A stretch of DNA of 64,000 nt from Ralstonia pickettii DTP0602 (GTDB lineage Bacteria; Pseudomonadota; Gammaproteobacteria; Burkholderiales; Burkholderiaceae), in NCBI GenBank assembly GCA_000471925.1, contig CP006669.1:1-64000 (forward strand), read 5' to 3'. The notes beneath the pieces are model-generated. The model was not told the origin of the DNA, did not search any database, and saw only the letters and a program-made list of their open reading frames with translations. Positions within the stretch are counted from its first letter, which is position 1. Every line of letters begins with the position of its first letter. This document shows, piece by piece, positions 9,576-18,263 of this stretch. Made by a program: the position numbers and the translations under genes.

Positions 9576-9593
9576 CTATCTACTAAAAGATAG
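9576..9593. promoter_or_regulatory. Operator-like inverted repeat CTATCT-N6-AGATAG, copy 2
   Basis: CTATCTACTAAAAGATAG, with the same half-sites and the same 6 bp spacing as copy 1, about 105 bp before the start codon at 9700. A pair of identical operators fits cooperative binding or DNA looping. Confidence 0.5.
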
Positions 9594-9699
9594 TTAGATG
9601 TGAGGGCGAGGAGAAGATTGCTTACTACGCAGCACAGACATTGGCCCTCGATCAGCTACCCAAACCAGCATCGCCCGGCCCCAACGCAAGGAAAACATC

Positions 9700-10089
9700 A
9701 TGAACGCCAAGACCATCCTGACCGCCGCTGCTATTGCCGCCGCTTTCGTAGCAGGCGTTGCCCAGGCTACCCCGCAAGAGGCCGGTGAAGCGTACAGCTA
9801 CACCTATCGAGTCAACGATCAGCGCAGCTCCTTTACGGATGGCGCTCGCATCACCAGCCGTGACGTCTACACGGACGGCGCCCGCGTTAGCAATCGCGAC
9901 GGCCTGACCGCAAGTATCAGCAACCGTGACGTCTACACCGACGGCGCCCGCATCAGCAATCGCGATGGCCTGACAGCGAGCATCGGTAACCGTGACGTCT
10001 ACGCTGACGGTGCCCGCATCAGCAATCGCGATGGCCTGACCGCGAGCACCGGCAACCGTGACGTCTACACCGACGGTGCGCTGGCCTGA
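9700..10089 (+). CDS. Small secreted protein of 22-residue tandem repeats (YTDGAR motif)
   Basis: A 129 aa protein with a clear signal peptide (hydrophobic AAAIAAAFVAGVAQA, cleavage after about residue 23). The mature part is mostly 3.5 tandem copies of a 22-residue unit close to NRDVYTDGARISNRDGLTAS, preceded by a diverged half unit (FTDGARITSRD). The DNA repeats have a 66 bp period and remain nearly identical, which suggests recent expansion. A ribosome binding site (AAGGAAAAC) precedes the ATG. I recall similarly short YTDGA-motif secreted proteins in Cupriavidus/Ralstonia but know no function for them. Asp-rich spacing could suit metal binding; this is speculation. Confidence 0.8.
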   Translation: MNAKTILTAAAIAAAFVAGVAQATPQEAGEAYSYTYRVNDQRSSFTDGARITSRDVYTDGARVSNRDGLTASISNRDVYTDGARISNRDGLTASIGNRDVYADGARISNRDGLTASTGNRDVYTDGALA

Positions 10090-10290
10090 TACCGACTCCC
10101 GTCGCCACGGCTTAGCCATGATCGCATCCCAGACGGTGTCCGATACGAGCACCGTCTGCCTCTCCACAGGCGAGCCACCGTGAAATCGATCCAGCAGCTG
10201 GCCATCTTTGCGCCAAATGGCTCCGCCATCTACCGGTAGCACAGTGGCCGGAATGATTTTGAGCTTTACGCATCGAGCCAATCATCGGCA

Positions 10291-10557
10291 TCAATTAACC
10301 GTGCAGGGCGCCTCACCCCACCAAATCGTTCCGCGCGCAGATGCGGCTTCGGAGTTCTTACCGCCCAGGGTTCTCAGATCCAGCATGCCTCCACTCGAGG
10401 TCCACAAGAATCCATGCAGCTGACCGCGATTCGTCTGAGCTACTCCTACTACTTTGACACCCGCATTTATCGCCTTTGCCATGGAGTACGTGCCGTCAAG
10501 CGTACCGAGGTCCTGGATGGAAGCGTTGAGGTAGCTGACTATCGCATTTACCGGCAC
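10291..10557 (-). pseudogene. Fragment of a HAF-repeat protein
   Basis: The frame reads IQDLGTLDGTYSMAKAINA, then VVGVAQTNRGQLHGFLW and MLDLRTLGGKNSEA. These are two units of the extracellular HAF repeat (DLGTLGG..S.A.AIN..G.VVG......HAFLW). No signal peptide or further repeats are in frame on either side, and the frame ends soon after in unrelated sequence. It is a leftover of a longer secreted protein. Confidence 0.6.
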
Positions 10558-10714
10558 CGATGCCTGGCAATTGATTCGTACGGGATCGATGGCCCATTAA
10601 CTTTGAGACGGAACGGGTGACGCTGAACCTTTCCAAAGGCAAGGCCGTGAGTGGTTTCTGGCGGGACTGGATTGGGGGCACTGCTGCATCGACCGGTTGA
10701 ATCAGCAGTCGAAA

Positions 10715-11674
10715 TCAGTCGCCACCCACACGCTGACGAGATGTCATCCGCTGCCGAAATCCGCTTGGGTCCACACCATGCTGTTTGTGGAACGCCTGTG
10801 AGAAATTGCTGCGGCTGGAGAAACCAACGGCGTGCGCCACCTGGGAAATTTGCAGGGTTGTGGTCGCCAGCAGCTCCGCGGCCTTGTGCAGCCGAACCGC
10901 GCGCAGCATGGCCATCGGCGTCTGGCCGAACGCTCGTTCGAAGTGCGAAGCGAACGCTGAACGGCTCATACCGGCCAGATCGGCCAATCGCTGCACCGAC
11001 AGCGGCGCTTCGGGATGTTCAAAGAGCTTCTCCAATGCGAGAAGCAGGCGGGGATCGGCAACGGCCGCTGTCCACGACAGCTCCGCGTCTTTGTCCTCCA
11101 CCTGGCGCCGCAGCAGCATGATCAAGCATTGCTTGAGCAATGCCTCGATCAAAACCCTCGAGCCCAATCCGGGCTGTGCGGTTTCCGCCAACAGCATGAC
11201 GAACTGGTCCTTCAGCCCCGCAGGCCCGTCGAATCGGGTCACGATTGGACGCCGCAGCATCCTGAAGGGATCGGCGGTACTCGTCGCGAAACGCAACTCC
11301 CCACATGCCATCTCAACCCCCACTGCTGCCTCGCCCACCTTCACTGTCGGCGCCGTTTCGCGCGCGGACCATGAGCCAAGCCTTGCCCGATCCACCGAAA
11401 CGGTTGGCGACTCGAGCTCGCACTCCAGCCGGTAGGAAACGCCCGGCGGCATCAAGACGAAACTGTGCGGCTGTAACGCGATGCGGTGGCCATCGCCTGC
11501 GTCGAGCGTCCCGCGACCGTCCAGGCAGTAGTGGAGGCTGGCCGTTTCACACGCTTCGAAACGCACGCTCCAGCCATCGCGGATGTCGCACCGTGTGATG
11601 TGCGTGACACCAATGTCGAGTGTGGCAAGGAAATGTTCGAGCACACGATGTGCAGCAGGGGAGGATGCCATCAT
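10715..11674 (-). CDS. AraC-family regulator with cupin-type sensor domain, RclR-like
   Basis: A transcription regulator of 319 aa from the ATG at 11674; the open frame continues upstream, but that part is antisense to the divergent gene and has no domain. The N-terminal half is a cupin_6-type sensor (IALQPHSFVLMPPGVSYRLE). The C-terminal AraC helix-turn-helix pair spans about 215-310 (LADLAGMSRSAFASHFERAF; VGFSSRSNFSQAFHKQHGV). Cys29 (ITRCDIRDGW) and Cys124 (MACGELRF) fall where, from memory, RclR of E. coli has its redox-active Cys21 and Cys89. The divergent genes encode an AhpD-like protein and an RclC-like protein, which supports a role in sensing reactive chlorine or related oxidants. 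Confidence 0.82.
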   Translation of the reverse strand: MMASSPAAHRVLEHFLATLDIGVTHITRCDIRDGWSVRFEACETASLHYCLDGRGTLDAGDGHRIALQPHSFVLMPPGVSYRLECELESPTVSVDRARLGSWSARETAPTVKVGEAAVGVEMACGELRFATSTADPFRMLRRPIVTRFDGPAGLKDQFVMLLAETAQPGLGSRVLIEALLKQCLIMLLRRQVEDKDAELSWTAAVADPRLLLALEKLFEHPEAPLSVQRLADLAGMSRSAFASHFERAFGQTPMAMLRAVRLHKAAELLATTTLQISQVAHAVGFSSRSNFSQAFHKQHGVDPSGFRQRMTSRQRVGGD

Positions 11675-11761
11675 TGGACGAATTGAAACCAAACTAAGAC
11701 CACCTGGAACCTTGCCATTCCTATCATACCTACTCCAATCCCAGTCTTGATGGAGGTTCCC

Positions 11762-12067
11762 ATGTTCGATATGAAAGATCTTGCCCGTTTGAAGAAGCTG
11801 GACGAAAACGCTCCTGAAGCGATGAAACGCTTCCTTGCCTTCGACCATGCAGCTTTCGCTGACGGCGCGCTTTCGGTGCAGCAGAAGCAGATTATTGCGG
11901 TGGCCGTCGCGCTGACCACGCAGTGCCCATATTGCATCGCCCTGCATACCAAGGCCGCCCACGATGCCGGCGCCACCGATGAGCAACTTGCGGAAGCCGC
12001 ACTTGTGGCGGCGGCAATTCGGGCGGGCGGGGCCGTAACGCATGCCACGCACCTGTTCCGCGACTGA
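11762..12067 (+). CDS. Carboxymuconolactone decarboxylase-family / AhpD-like protein
   Basis: A 101 aa protein with the AhpD-like redox motif CPYCIALH (CxxCxxxH) at about residues 57-64 in TTQCPYCIALHTKAAHDAG. Members act as small thiol peroxidase/reductase-type proteins in oxidative stress. The ATG at 11762 is chosen because GGAGG lies 5 bp before it; earlier in-frame starts overlap this site. It is transcribed away from the AraC regulator and precedes the RclC-like gene by about 245 bp. Confidence 0.85.
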   Translation: MFDMKDLARLKKLDENAPEAMKRFLAFDHAAFADGALSVQQKQIIAVAVALTTQCPYCIALHTKAAHDAGATDEQLAEAALVAAAIRAGGAVTHATHLFRD

Positions 12068-12312
12068 ACGCCGCTCAAACGCACCTTCCCGCGTGGGGAT
12101 AGTCCCGAAGTCCATGGGGCGACTTCATATCGGTAAGGGACGCGCCTGATACGTCTCTGGAACGAGGAATTTTCCGAAATCGCCGGTTCTGGCAGAGCTG
12201 GAACCGGCCGCGCCGGAATGCGCGCACGCGCATCGTCGCAATGACAGGAAAGGAGGTCTGCGCCACCAGGGCGTGCTCCTCCGCCACACACCAAATCTGT
12301 TGAGGAGTAAAC

Positions 12313-12804
12313 ATGCAACCCATCACCTCCGTTGCCACAACGCGGACCAACGAAGCCATCCACAACCACGAAGCGTTGCTGCGCTGGTCCCTGGTCATTG
12401 TCTTTCTCTGGTTCGGTGGGATGAAATTCACCGCCTACGAAGCGCAGGGTATTGCGCCGTTCATTGAGAATAGCCCCTTCATGGGTTGGCTCATCGACGC
12501 ATTCGGTGTTCGTGGAGCCAGCGGTGTCATTGGCGTGCTGGAACTGTCCACCGCGGCGACGCTGGCCGTCGGTGCATTCCATCGTGGGGCGTCAGTACTT
12601 GGTGCAGCCATGTCATGCGCGACGTACGCCATCACGCTGACGTTCTTTCTCACCACCCCCGGCGTGGCCGAGCCGACTGCTGGTGGGTTCCCGGCGATCT
12701 CCGCGCCGATCGGTCAGTTCCTGCTGAAGGACCTCGTGCTGTTGGCCGTGTCCGCTTCTCTGCTGCGCACGGCGTTAGCACGTTGGCAAGCGGCGCGTTC
12801 CTGA
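12313..12804 (+). CDS. DUF417 inner-membrane protein, RclC/YkgB-like
   Basis: A 163 aa membrane protein with about four hydrophobic segments. It contains the DUF417 signature FLWFGGMKFTAYEAQGI followed by APFIENSPFM, and a C-terminal segment GQFLLKDLVLLAVS. In E. coli the homologue RclC (YkgB) belongs to the RclR regulon for reactive chlorine resistance. GAGGAG lies just before the ATG. The AraC regulator nearby strengthens the link, although no RclA-type flavoprotein is seen in the window. Confidence 0.85.
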   Translation: MQPITSVATTRTNEAIHNHEALLRWSLVIVFLWFGGMKFTAYEAQGIAPFIENSPFMGWLIDAFGVRGASGVIGVLELSTAATLAVGAFHRGASVLGAAMSCATYAITLTFFLTTPGVAEPTAGGFPAISAPIGQFLLKDLVLLAVSASLLRTALARWQAARS

Positions 12805-12890
12805 TTTCACAGGAGCACCAAAGTTGCGAGTTGGCCGTCGCTTCCCGACCCATCTCGGCCACCCGGCCTACACCGCAATTAAGGCCGGTA

Positions 12891-12915
12891 GACGCTCTAT
12901 AACGGCCATCCCAAA
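12891..12915. repeat. 25 bp dispersed repeat, copy 1
   Basis: It begins GACGCTCTATAACGGCCATC and ends CCCAAA. The same 25 bp with one mismatch occurs at 44929-44953. It may be the terminal part of an insertion sequence whose remainder is lost; copy 1 lies just upstream of a broken transposase gene. Confidence 0.6.
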
Positions 12916-13024
12916 CGATGTTTCGTTTCAGCAGTACGCAAGTAAGCGACTAGTTCTTCCACCTTGAGTCGGCTGAAGCGATCAAGCATCGTCGCTGCGA
13001 AGGAGGATCGTGGAGACCATGCAT

Positions 13025-13192
13025 ATGTTGTTGAAAGCTGAGCGGCCGCGCCAGCGGAAGTAAAGCACCGAATTCAAGGTGATGGTCCTGGCGATGGTTC
13101 ACCAGGAAGGAGTAATGGCGGACGGAGTCCGTCAACGCGACGAATTGAATGTGAGTATGGAATCGGCACACGCTCGGGTTAAGCCGGACTGA
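13025..13192 (+). pseudogene. Broken transposase orfA (IS3/IS66-type)
   Basis: The frame reads MLLKAERPRQRK, an in-frame TAA at 13061-13063, then STEFKVMVLAMVHQEGVMAD and GVRQRDELNVSM. It resembles the helix-turn-helix start of OrfA proteins of IS3 or IS66 elements (R..YS.EFK..MV......GVSVA.VA..H.LN). It is too short and interrupted by the stop, so it is debris. Confidence 0.55.
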
Positions 13193-13233
13193 AGCCGCTC
13201 GTGGAACCATGTGGCGTCGCAGCCAGCATGCGA

Positions 13234-14421
13234 TTACCGGGAGGCGTCTGTGGTTCGTCCAGCCACTAGCCATGTACGTAGCTCGCCGATGCCCTTCGCG
13301 TTTATGGTTCCGCGCGCTTCCAGCAGGAATGGCTTCCCAAGCCGTTGCTGAGTGGCTTCCGTTATCTGAACGCGGCCGGCCACACCGTGGGACTCCATCC
13401 GGCTAGCAATATTGACCGTTTCGCCCCACAAGTCATAGATGAATTTTCGTCGACCGATCACACCGGCAACGACCGCGCCGCTGTGGATGCCAACCCGCAA
13501 CTGTAAGTCGTACCCGCTTCGCTCGTTGAACCGGTTCAGTAGTTCCATCATGTCCAGTGCCATATGGGCGGCCCGGGCTGCGTGGTCTGCAGCGGGGGAG
13601 GGCAGGCCGGCGGCTGCCATATATGCGTCGCCGATCGTTTTGATTTTCTCTAGCCCACGTTTATCGGCGATATCGTCAAAGTCGGCGAAGATCTCGTTGA
13701 GTATGGCCACCAGTCGTTCTGGGCTCAGGGCAGGCGAGAAGCGGGTGAACTGAACGAGGTCGGCAAACAGCACCGAGACTTCTTCGAACCTGTCGGCGAT
13801 GATTTCCGGTGGGCCGGCGGCGATCAGATCGGACCGCAGCTTCAAGCGTTCGGCGATAGGAGACGGCAGTACGTTGAGGAGCAGCCGTTCGGTGACCTGT
13901 TGCTCGCGAACAAGCTTCTCGTAGAGGTGCCTGAGTTCATCGCTCTGGCGAACGATGGTTTCCCTGCTTGCTTCCAGCTCACATACCTTGCGCTCGAGCG
14001 CGTTGCCGTACTGCAAGGACTCACTGTGCAGCAGGCGCACCTCCAGCATGTTCCGCACCCGCATCAGTACCTCGCCGAGATCGAATGGCTTGCTGACAAA
14101 GTCCTTCGCGCCGGCCTGCAGTGCGCGCAGTTTGTGATCGGGTTGGGCGGTGACAACGATCACCGGAAGGTAGCTGGCCGGCTGGACGACCTTGAGGTTC
14201 TCCATGACCTCGAACCCGTCCATGCCAGGCATCTGGAGATCCAGCACGATCAGGTCATAGTGGTTCCTGCCGTGAAGCTCGGAAACCATGCGCGGATCGG
14301 TGGTTGATTCGACGCTGGTATATCCGGCCGCATGCAGCATCCTTTCGAGCAGCAGGACATTGGCCTCCAGATCGTCAACGACCAGGATTCTTGCACCCAG
14401 GATGTCCGATGGGTGGATCAT
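13234..14421 (-). CDS. Receiver-domain adenylate cyclase (class III)
   Basis: A 395 aa protein. The receiver domain (about 10-125) has ILVVDDLEANVLLLERML, the phospho-acceptor Asp in DLIVLDLQMPGMDGFE and the KPF motif. A helical linker (about 130-195) leads to a class III nucleotide cyclase domain (about 200-385). Visible catalytic motifs are VLFADLVQFTRFS (metal Asp), EKIKTIGDAYMA (substrate-selecting Lys) and YDLWGETVNIASRM (Asp and transition-state Asn/Arg). The Lys/Asp pair favours ATP, so cAMP is the probable product. It follows the hybrid histidine kinase by 26 bp and is likely its output. Confidence 0.9.
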   Translation of the reverse strand: MIHPSDILGARILVVDDLEANVLLLERMLHAAGYTSVESTTDPRMVSELHGRNHYDLIVLDLQMPGMDGFEVMENLKVVQPASYLPVIVVTAQPDHKLRALQAGAKDFVSKPFDLGEVLMRVRNMLEVRLLHSESLQYGNALERKVCELEASRETIVRQSDELRHLYEKLVREQQVTERLLLNVLPSPIAERLKLRSDLIAAGPPEIIADRFEEVSVLFADLVQFTRFSPALSPERLVAILNEIFADFDDIADKRGLEKIKTIGDAYMAAAGLPSPAADHAARAAHMALDMMELLNRFNERSGYDLQLRVGIHSGAVVAGVIGRRKFIYDLWGETVNIASRMESHGVAGRVQITEATQQRLGKPFLLEARGTINAKGIGELRTWLVAGRTTDASR

Positions 14422-14447
14422 GGCAAGCCAGTTCGCGGGACTCGGTG

Positions 14448-16040
14448 CTAGCCCTGGGCAATGAATCCTCGCGGCTGTTCCAGTGCGGCGTTCAGTGCAT
14501 CCATGAATTCATGGATCCTGATGGGCTTGGTCAGGTACCGGAAGAATCCTGCCTTCATGCCCCGCTCGATGTCGCGTGGCATGGCATTGGCACTGAGGGC
14601 GATGACCGGAATATGCATCGTCTTGGGGTCTTCGCGCAGGCGCCCCAGTGCTTCGATGCCGTTGATGTCCGGCAGATGGATATCCATCACGATCACTTCG
14701 GGCAGGGAAGTGCGCGCGAGCTCGACTCCGAGAATCCCGGTAGCCGCGGACAACAAATGCACGTCTGCCCGGCGGGCGAGGAGTTGCTCCAGGAGCTTGA
14801 GGTTGGCGGGGTTGTCTTCCACATACAGCAGGGTGTGCATCGTGGATGAAGCTTCGATTGACGACCGGACAGGTGAGGCGGCCTCCGCGCTCTCGCCAGC
14901 CATCGCGGGAGGCGCGGCAGCAGGCAGTTCGACCCGGAACATGCTGCCCACGCCAGGCGTGCTTTCGACGTCGATGGTTCCACCCATCAACTCGGCCAGC
15001 CGCTTGGCCACCACGAGACCAATGCCGGTGCCTTCCACGGGGCCTGCCTCATGCCCCAACCGATTGAACGGTTGGAATAGCTGGGCCAGCCGTTCCGGTG
15101 TCAACCCTGCGCCGGTGTCGCGCACGCTGACGCATACGCGATGCTCCGTCGTCGTCACCTGCACATCGACCGAGCCCTGGTCCCGGTTGTACTTGATGGC
15201 ATTGGAAAGCAGGTTGAGGAGGATCTGCTTCAGGCGGGTTCGGTCGGCACGGACGAAGCAGGGTAGTTCGCCTGCGGGAAACCGCATGCGGACCGTGCGT
15301 TTCAGTGCCTGCTGCTCAAGCATTGCGTGGCACTCGCGCAGGGTGTCGATGACCGATACCGGCTCGGGGGACAGCGACGCGTGACCGGCTTCTATCCTGG
15401 CCAGATCAAGGACTTCGTTGATGAGCTCCAGCAAATGCCAGCCCGCTTTCAGGATCTGGTCGATGCTGGCCTGCTGCGACGCGGTCGGAGGCGGAGACTC
15501 GGAGGCCATCAGCTGCGCGAAGCCGAGGATGGCATTCAGCGGATTACGCAACTCGTGGCTCATGCTCGACAGGAACTCCGACTTCGCATGGTTGGCGCTT
15601 TCAGCAGAGGCCTGGGCCTGCTTCAGCGCTTCGATGTCGGTGCCGGATGCAAGCCACTTTACGATCTTGCCGTCAGCATCCTTCAATGGTGACCCGCGTT
15701 CAAGGTGCCATCGGTAGGCGCCATCGGATGCCCGTTTCAGGCGATATTCGATTTCGTACTCGCAGCCTCTCGCCACTGCGTCTGCCCAGTGGCCGATATT
15801 GCGCGCGAAGTCCTCGGGGTGGACGGCCGATTTCCAGGCGCCGGAGCGGGTTTGCTCAAGACTGAGGCCGGTATAGCTCGTCCACCGTCGGTTGCAGTAA
15901 TCGATCCGGCCATCCGCATCGGCGGTCATGACCATGTGAGGGATGCCGTCGGCAAGCAGCCTGAAGTGCGGCTCGCCCTCCCTGAAGTCGAGGGCGGAAG
16001 GACGATCCTTTCCCGATCCGTCATGAGGCTGCCTGCGCAT
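14448..16040 (-). CDS. PAS-containing hybrid sensor histidine kinase
   Basis: About 530 aa from the ATG at 16040, which has GGGGGCA before it; the frame allows a start at 16157 with 39 more residues of no clear domain. Order: PAS/PAC (about 25-145, FRLLADGIPHMVMTADADGR), HisKA with the phospho-His in FLSSMSHELRNPLNAILGF (about 165), HATPase_c (N box LLNLLSNAIKYN; G box GTGIGLVVAKRL) and a C-terminal receiver (VEDNPANLKLLEQLL; Asp in VIVMDIHLPD). No transmembrane segment is seen, so it is probably cytosolic. It forms a two-gene unit with the receiver-cyclase downstream, suggesting phosphorelay control of cAMP synthesis. Confidence 0.88.
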   Translation of the reverse strand: MRRQPHDGSGKDRPSALDFREGEPHFRLLADGIPHMVMTADADGRIDYCNRRWTSYTGLSLEQTRSGAWKSAVHPEDFARNIGHWADAVARGCEYEIEYRLKRASDGAYRWHLERGSPLKDADGKIVKWLASGTDIEALKQAQASAESANHAKSEFLSSMSHELRNPLNAILGFAQLMASESPPPTASQQASIDQILKAGWHLLELINEVLDLARIEAGHASLSPEPVSVIDTLRECHAMLEQQALKRTVRMRFPAGELPCFVRADRTRLKQILLNLLSNAIKYNRDQGSVDVQVTTTEHRVCVSVRDTGAGLTPERLAQLFQPFNRLGHEAGPVEGTGIGLVVAKRLAELMGGTIDVESTPGVGSMFRVELPAAAPPAMAGESAEAASPVRSSIEASSTMHTLLYVEDNPANLKLLEQLLARRADVHLLSAATGILGVELARTSLPEVIVMDIHLPDINGIEALGRLREDPKTMHIPVIALSANAMPRDIERGMKAGFFRYLTKPIRIHEFMDALNAALEQPRGFIAQG

Positions 16041-16212
16041 GATCTGCCCCCGCAGTCGGCGGTCTGGCGCCTGCGCGCAAGAGGCGATGGCAGGCCGGCC
16101 GGAATCCGCGTCATGAAGGAAAGCATACTCGCAGCCACTGCCGGTGCAAACCGGCATGCGCGGGGAGGATCCTGGTCAACTCGCGAGTCGACAGTGCGCC
16201 ACTTGGGGCGGC

Positions 16213-17529
16213 TCAGCCGAGGCTGGATGCCACTTCAATGCCGCGCAGAACATGGATACGGCTCAACATGTCGCTGGCCTGGCTCAGGAAGCCCTGGCGT
16301 GCGCGTCCGGACAGCGTGACGGGTTCCATCAGCATGACGCTCAGCGGGTTCTGCGGCACGTCGTTGAAGCGAAGCTCGTAGTGCAGATGCGGTCCGGTCG
16401 CCCAGCCGGTCTGGCCGACGTACGCGATCAGTTGCCCCTGCGTGATGCGCTGGCCAGGCTGGATGCCAGCGAAGCCCGACAGGTGCGCATAGTATGTCGA
16501 GTAGCCGTCAGGATGCTTGAGGATGACGATATTGCCGTAGCCCGTCTGCTGGCCGACAAAGTCAACCGTCCCGTCCGCTGTTGCGAAGACCCGGGTTCCT
16601 GTCGGGGCGGCAAAGTCGACACCCTTGTGCTGGATCCATTGGTGGTGCACCGGGTGGTTGCGCCAGCCGAAGCCCGACGACAAGCGCGAGAACTCGACCG
16701 GCGAGCGGAGAAACGGGCGCGCCATGCCCCGTCCGTCGAAGGTGTAGTAGGCACCGGAATTTCCGCCATCTGCGCCGTCATACCACAGGGCCTGGTAGAG
16801 CTGGGCGCGGTTGACGAGTTCGACGGCCACGACGCGACCGTTGCGCACCAGCGCACCGTCACGGAAGCCCGCCTCATAGACAATGTGAAAGCGATCGCCC
16901 TGGACGATGTCGTGCTGGAAATCCACCACGCCCGAGAAGATCGAGATCATCTGCCGGACGATCTCGTCGGGCACATTCGCGGCGTCCATCGTCTTGAAGA
17001 ACCCACTCGCCGTGATGGTGCCGGAACGCATCTCGTAACGCAGTTCGTTCCTGACCGCCTGCAAGTTCGCCTTGAAGGCGGGCTTCTGGAAGTCGCCAGC
17101 CCGCCGGATCAGCAGTTCGCGCGAGGCGGTGGCATTGCCGGCAACGAGGGCGCGCAGCGAGACCAGCAGCTTGTCCTGGTCGACCTCGGCCTGGACGACC
17201 TGGTCCGGCTGGAGGTTGAAAAGGGTGCGCGCCGCCGGATCCCTGGAAATGAACTGCTGTGCGTCGGGATCTTCCACGCCGAGCCGTCTGAGCAACGTGG
17301 CGATCGTGTCGCCGCGTCGCATGGGCTCCTCGTGGATGTAAGTTGCACCGGCATCCGCCAGCTTTTCGAGCTGGTCGCGCACGTCGGGCAGTTGCAGGGC
17401 TTCCAGCCGGCGTGGCGCACCAGGGTCATGGTAGGCGCTGCGCGGCGCCACGCCCATGGCTGCCGCCATGCAAAGCATGAGGACAGCCGCCAAGCCGGCT
17501 GGCAGCCAGGACGGTGTGTATGGGCGCAT
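16213..17529 (-). CDS. M23-family peptidoglycan endopeptidase
   Basis: A murein hydrolase-type protein of 438 aa. The start at 17529 has AGGAG 8 bp before it. An N-terminal membrane anchor or signal (about 8-30) is followed by an OapA/LysM-like region (MRRGDTIATLLRRLGV, near 70) and a C-terminal M23 (LytM) domain at about 285-410. Zinc-site motifs HKGVDFAAPTG, TYYAHLSG and GPHLHYELR are all present, so it should be active. It lies 59 bp after the cytochrome c gene on the same strand. A decayed copy of its first ~60 codons occurs at 54.4-54.5 kb. Confidence 0.9.
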   Translation of the reverse strand: MRPYTPSWLPAGLAAVLMLCMAAAMGVAPRSAYHDPGAPRRLEALQLPDVRDQLEKLADAGATYIHEEPMRRGDTIATLLRRLGVEDPDAQQFISRDPAARTLFNLQPDQVVQAEVDQDKLLVSLRALVAGNATASRELLIRRAGDFQKPAFKANLQAVRNELRYEMRSGTITASGFFKTMDAANVPDEIVRQMISIFSGVVDFQHDIVQGDRFHIVYEAGFRDGALVRNGRVVAVELVNRAQLYQALWYDGADGGNSGAYYTFDGRGMARPFLRSPVEFSRLSSGFGWRNHPVHHQWIQHKGVDFAAPTGTRVFATADGTVDFVGQQTGYGNIVILKHPDGYSTYYAHLSGFAGIQPGQRITQGQLIAYVGQTGWATGPHLHYELRFNDVPQNPLSVMLMEPVTLSGRARQGFLSQASDMLSRIHVLRGIEVASSLG

Positions 17530-17690
17530 TCCCCGTCTCCTGTCTGACCCGCGCATCTTGCCGACTACCCTTGCTGCCCCGTCGGGCCCTATCGGGCGCC
17601 GATCTCCCGGCGGTCAGGCGACATCCTGGCCAGGTAGCGGGCCACTGCCGGGATGTCTTCGTTCGACAAGGCGGCGGCAATGCTGTCCAT
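17350..17690. repeat. Left copy of a segmental direct repeat flanking the catabolic island
   Basis: It covers the start of the M23 gene, the intergenic space and the end of the cytochrome c gene. The same series of words occurs in the same orientation at 54355-54726 (shared examples: ACATCCTGG, CCAGGTAGCGGGCCAC, GCCGGGATGTC, CATGCAAAGC versus CATGCAAGGC). This copy is intact; the other is decayed. Boundaries are by eye. Confidence 0.75.
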
Positions 17691-18263
17691 GGCGCCGGAC
17701 GCGTCATGGCGTTTGCCGCTCTTGAACGCGGCAAGCTGTTGCCCAAGGTAGCTCTCGCCCTGGCCGGCGAGGCGTGGAGCCAGGTCCTTTCCGGTCAACC
17801 CTTCGGCATGGCAGGCCTGGCAACTGCGCGCCTGGACCACAGCCTTGCCGCGCGCCTCGAGCGCGGCGCTGGCCGTGACATCCGGGCTACCTGTGGGCGC
17901 CTGCTTTGTGTAATAGGCTGCCAGCAACCCGATCTGCTCATCCGTCAGGTTCTTGGCGAGCGGCCCCATGGTCGGGCTGTCGCGCTGCCCGCTGGCGAAG
18001 GCGCGCAACTGCGCCTCGATAAAAGCCGCCGGCTGGCCGGCCAGGGCAGGGTACTCGGCATTGTGGGACTGACCGCGCGGGCCATGGCAGGCGAAGCAGG
18101 TCTCCGGGAATTGCGGCCAGCGTCCACCATCGGTCTGGCTGGCTACGGCCTGGTTATCCAGTGCCGTCCCGAACCGGTGATAGCCCACGAGGTCGGGAAC
18201 GATGAAGGCGGCCACCGCCACCACGGCCGCAGCCGCCACGAGAACAGGGCGCTTGTATTTCAT
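17589..18263 (-). CDS. Dihaem cytochrome c (c4-like), partner of amine oxidase 1
   Basis: A periplasmic, membrane-anchored electron carrier of 224 aa. The N-terminal hydrophobic segment (VLVAAAAVVAVAAFIVPDLV) is followed by two haem c sites, CFACH near residue 56 and CQACH near 150, and Met candidates for the sixth ligand (SPTMGPLAKNL; GAMDSIAAALS). The layout matches cytochrome c4-type proteins. Its ATG directly follows the stop codon of the flavin amine oxidase (TGAATG), so the two are co-translated. Some bacterial flavin amine oxidases, such as nicotine oxidase NicA2, pass electrons to a cytochrome c rather than oxygen; this gene pair suggests the same here. Confidence 0.9.
   Translation of the reverse strand: MKYKRPVLVAAAAVVAVAAFIVPDLVGYHRFGTALDNQAVASQTDGGRWPQFPETCFACHGPRGQSHNAEYPALAGQPAAFIEAQLRAFASGQRDSPTMGPLAKNLTDEQIGLLAAYYTKQAPTGSPDVTASAALEARGKAVVQARSCQACHAEGLTGKDLAPRLAGQGESYLGQQLAAFKSGKRHDASGAMDSIAAALSNEDIPAVARYLARMSPDRREIGAR

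Larger units (their letters stand above)
8799..9699. other. Non-coding region with two copies of an inverted-repeat operator-like motif
   Basis: About 900 bp without a convincing gene. A plus-strand frame at about 8907-9215 and its antisense shadow have no recognisable domain. The right half is A/T-rich and contains the motif CTATCT-N6-AGATAG twice (9442-9459 and 9576-9593), placed upstream of the secreted repeat protein at 9700. Confidence 0.5.
12805..13233. other. Intergenic region with transposase debris
   Basis: It holds a 25 bp sequence found again at 44929-44953 (one mismatch) and a broken transposase orfA at 13025-13192. No functional gene is seen. Confidence 0.5.

Noticed and set aside
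11675..12115. N-terminal extension of the AraC regulator by about 147 residues.
   Set aside because: It runs antisense through the AhpD-like gene, has no domain, and the normal family length is reached from the ATG at 11674.
16144..17547. A 467-codon plus-strand open frame.
   Set aside because: It is antisense to the M23 peptidase gene, whose motifs are clear; the frame is a by-product of high GC content.
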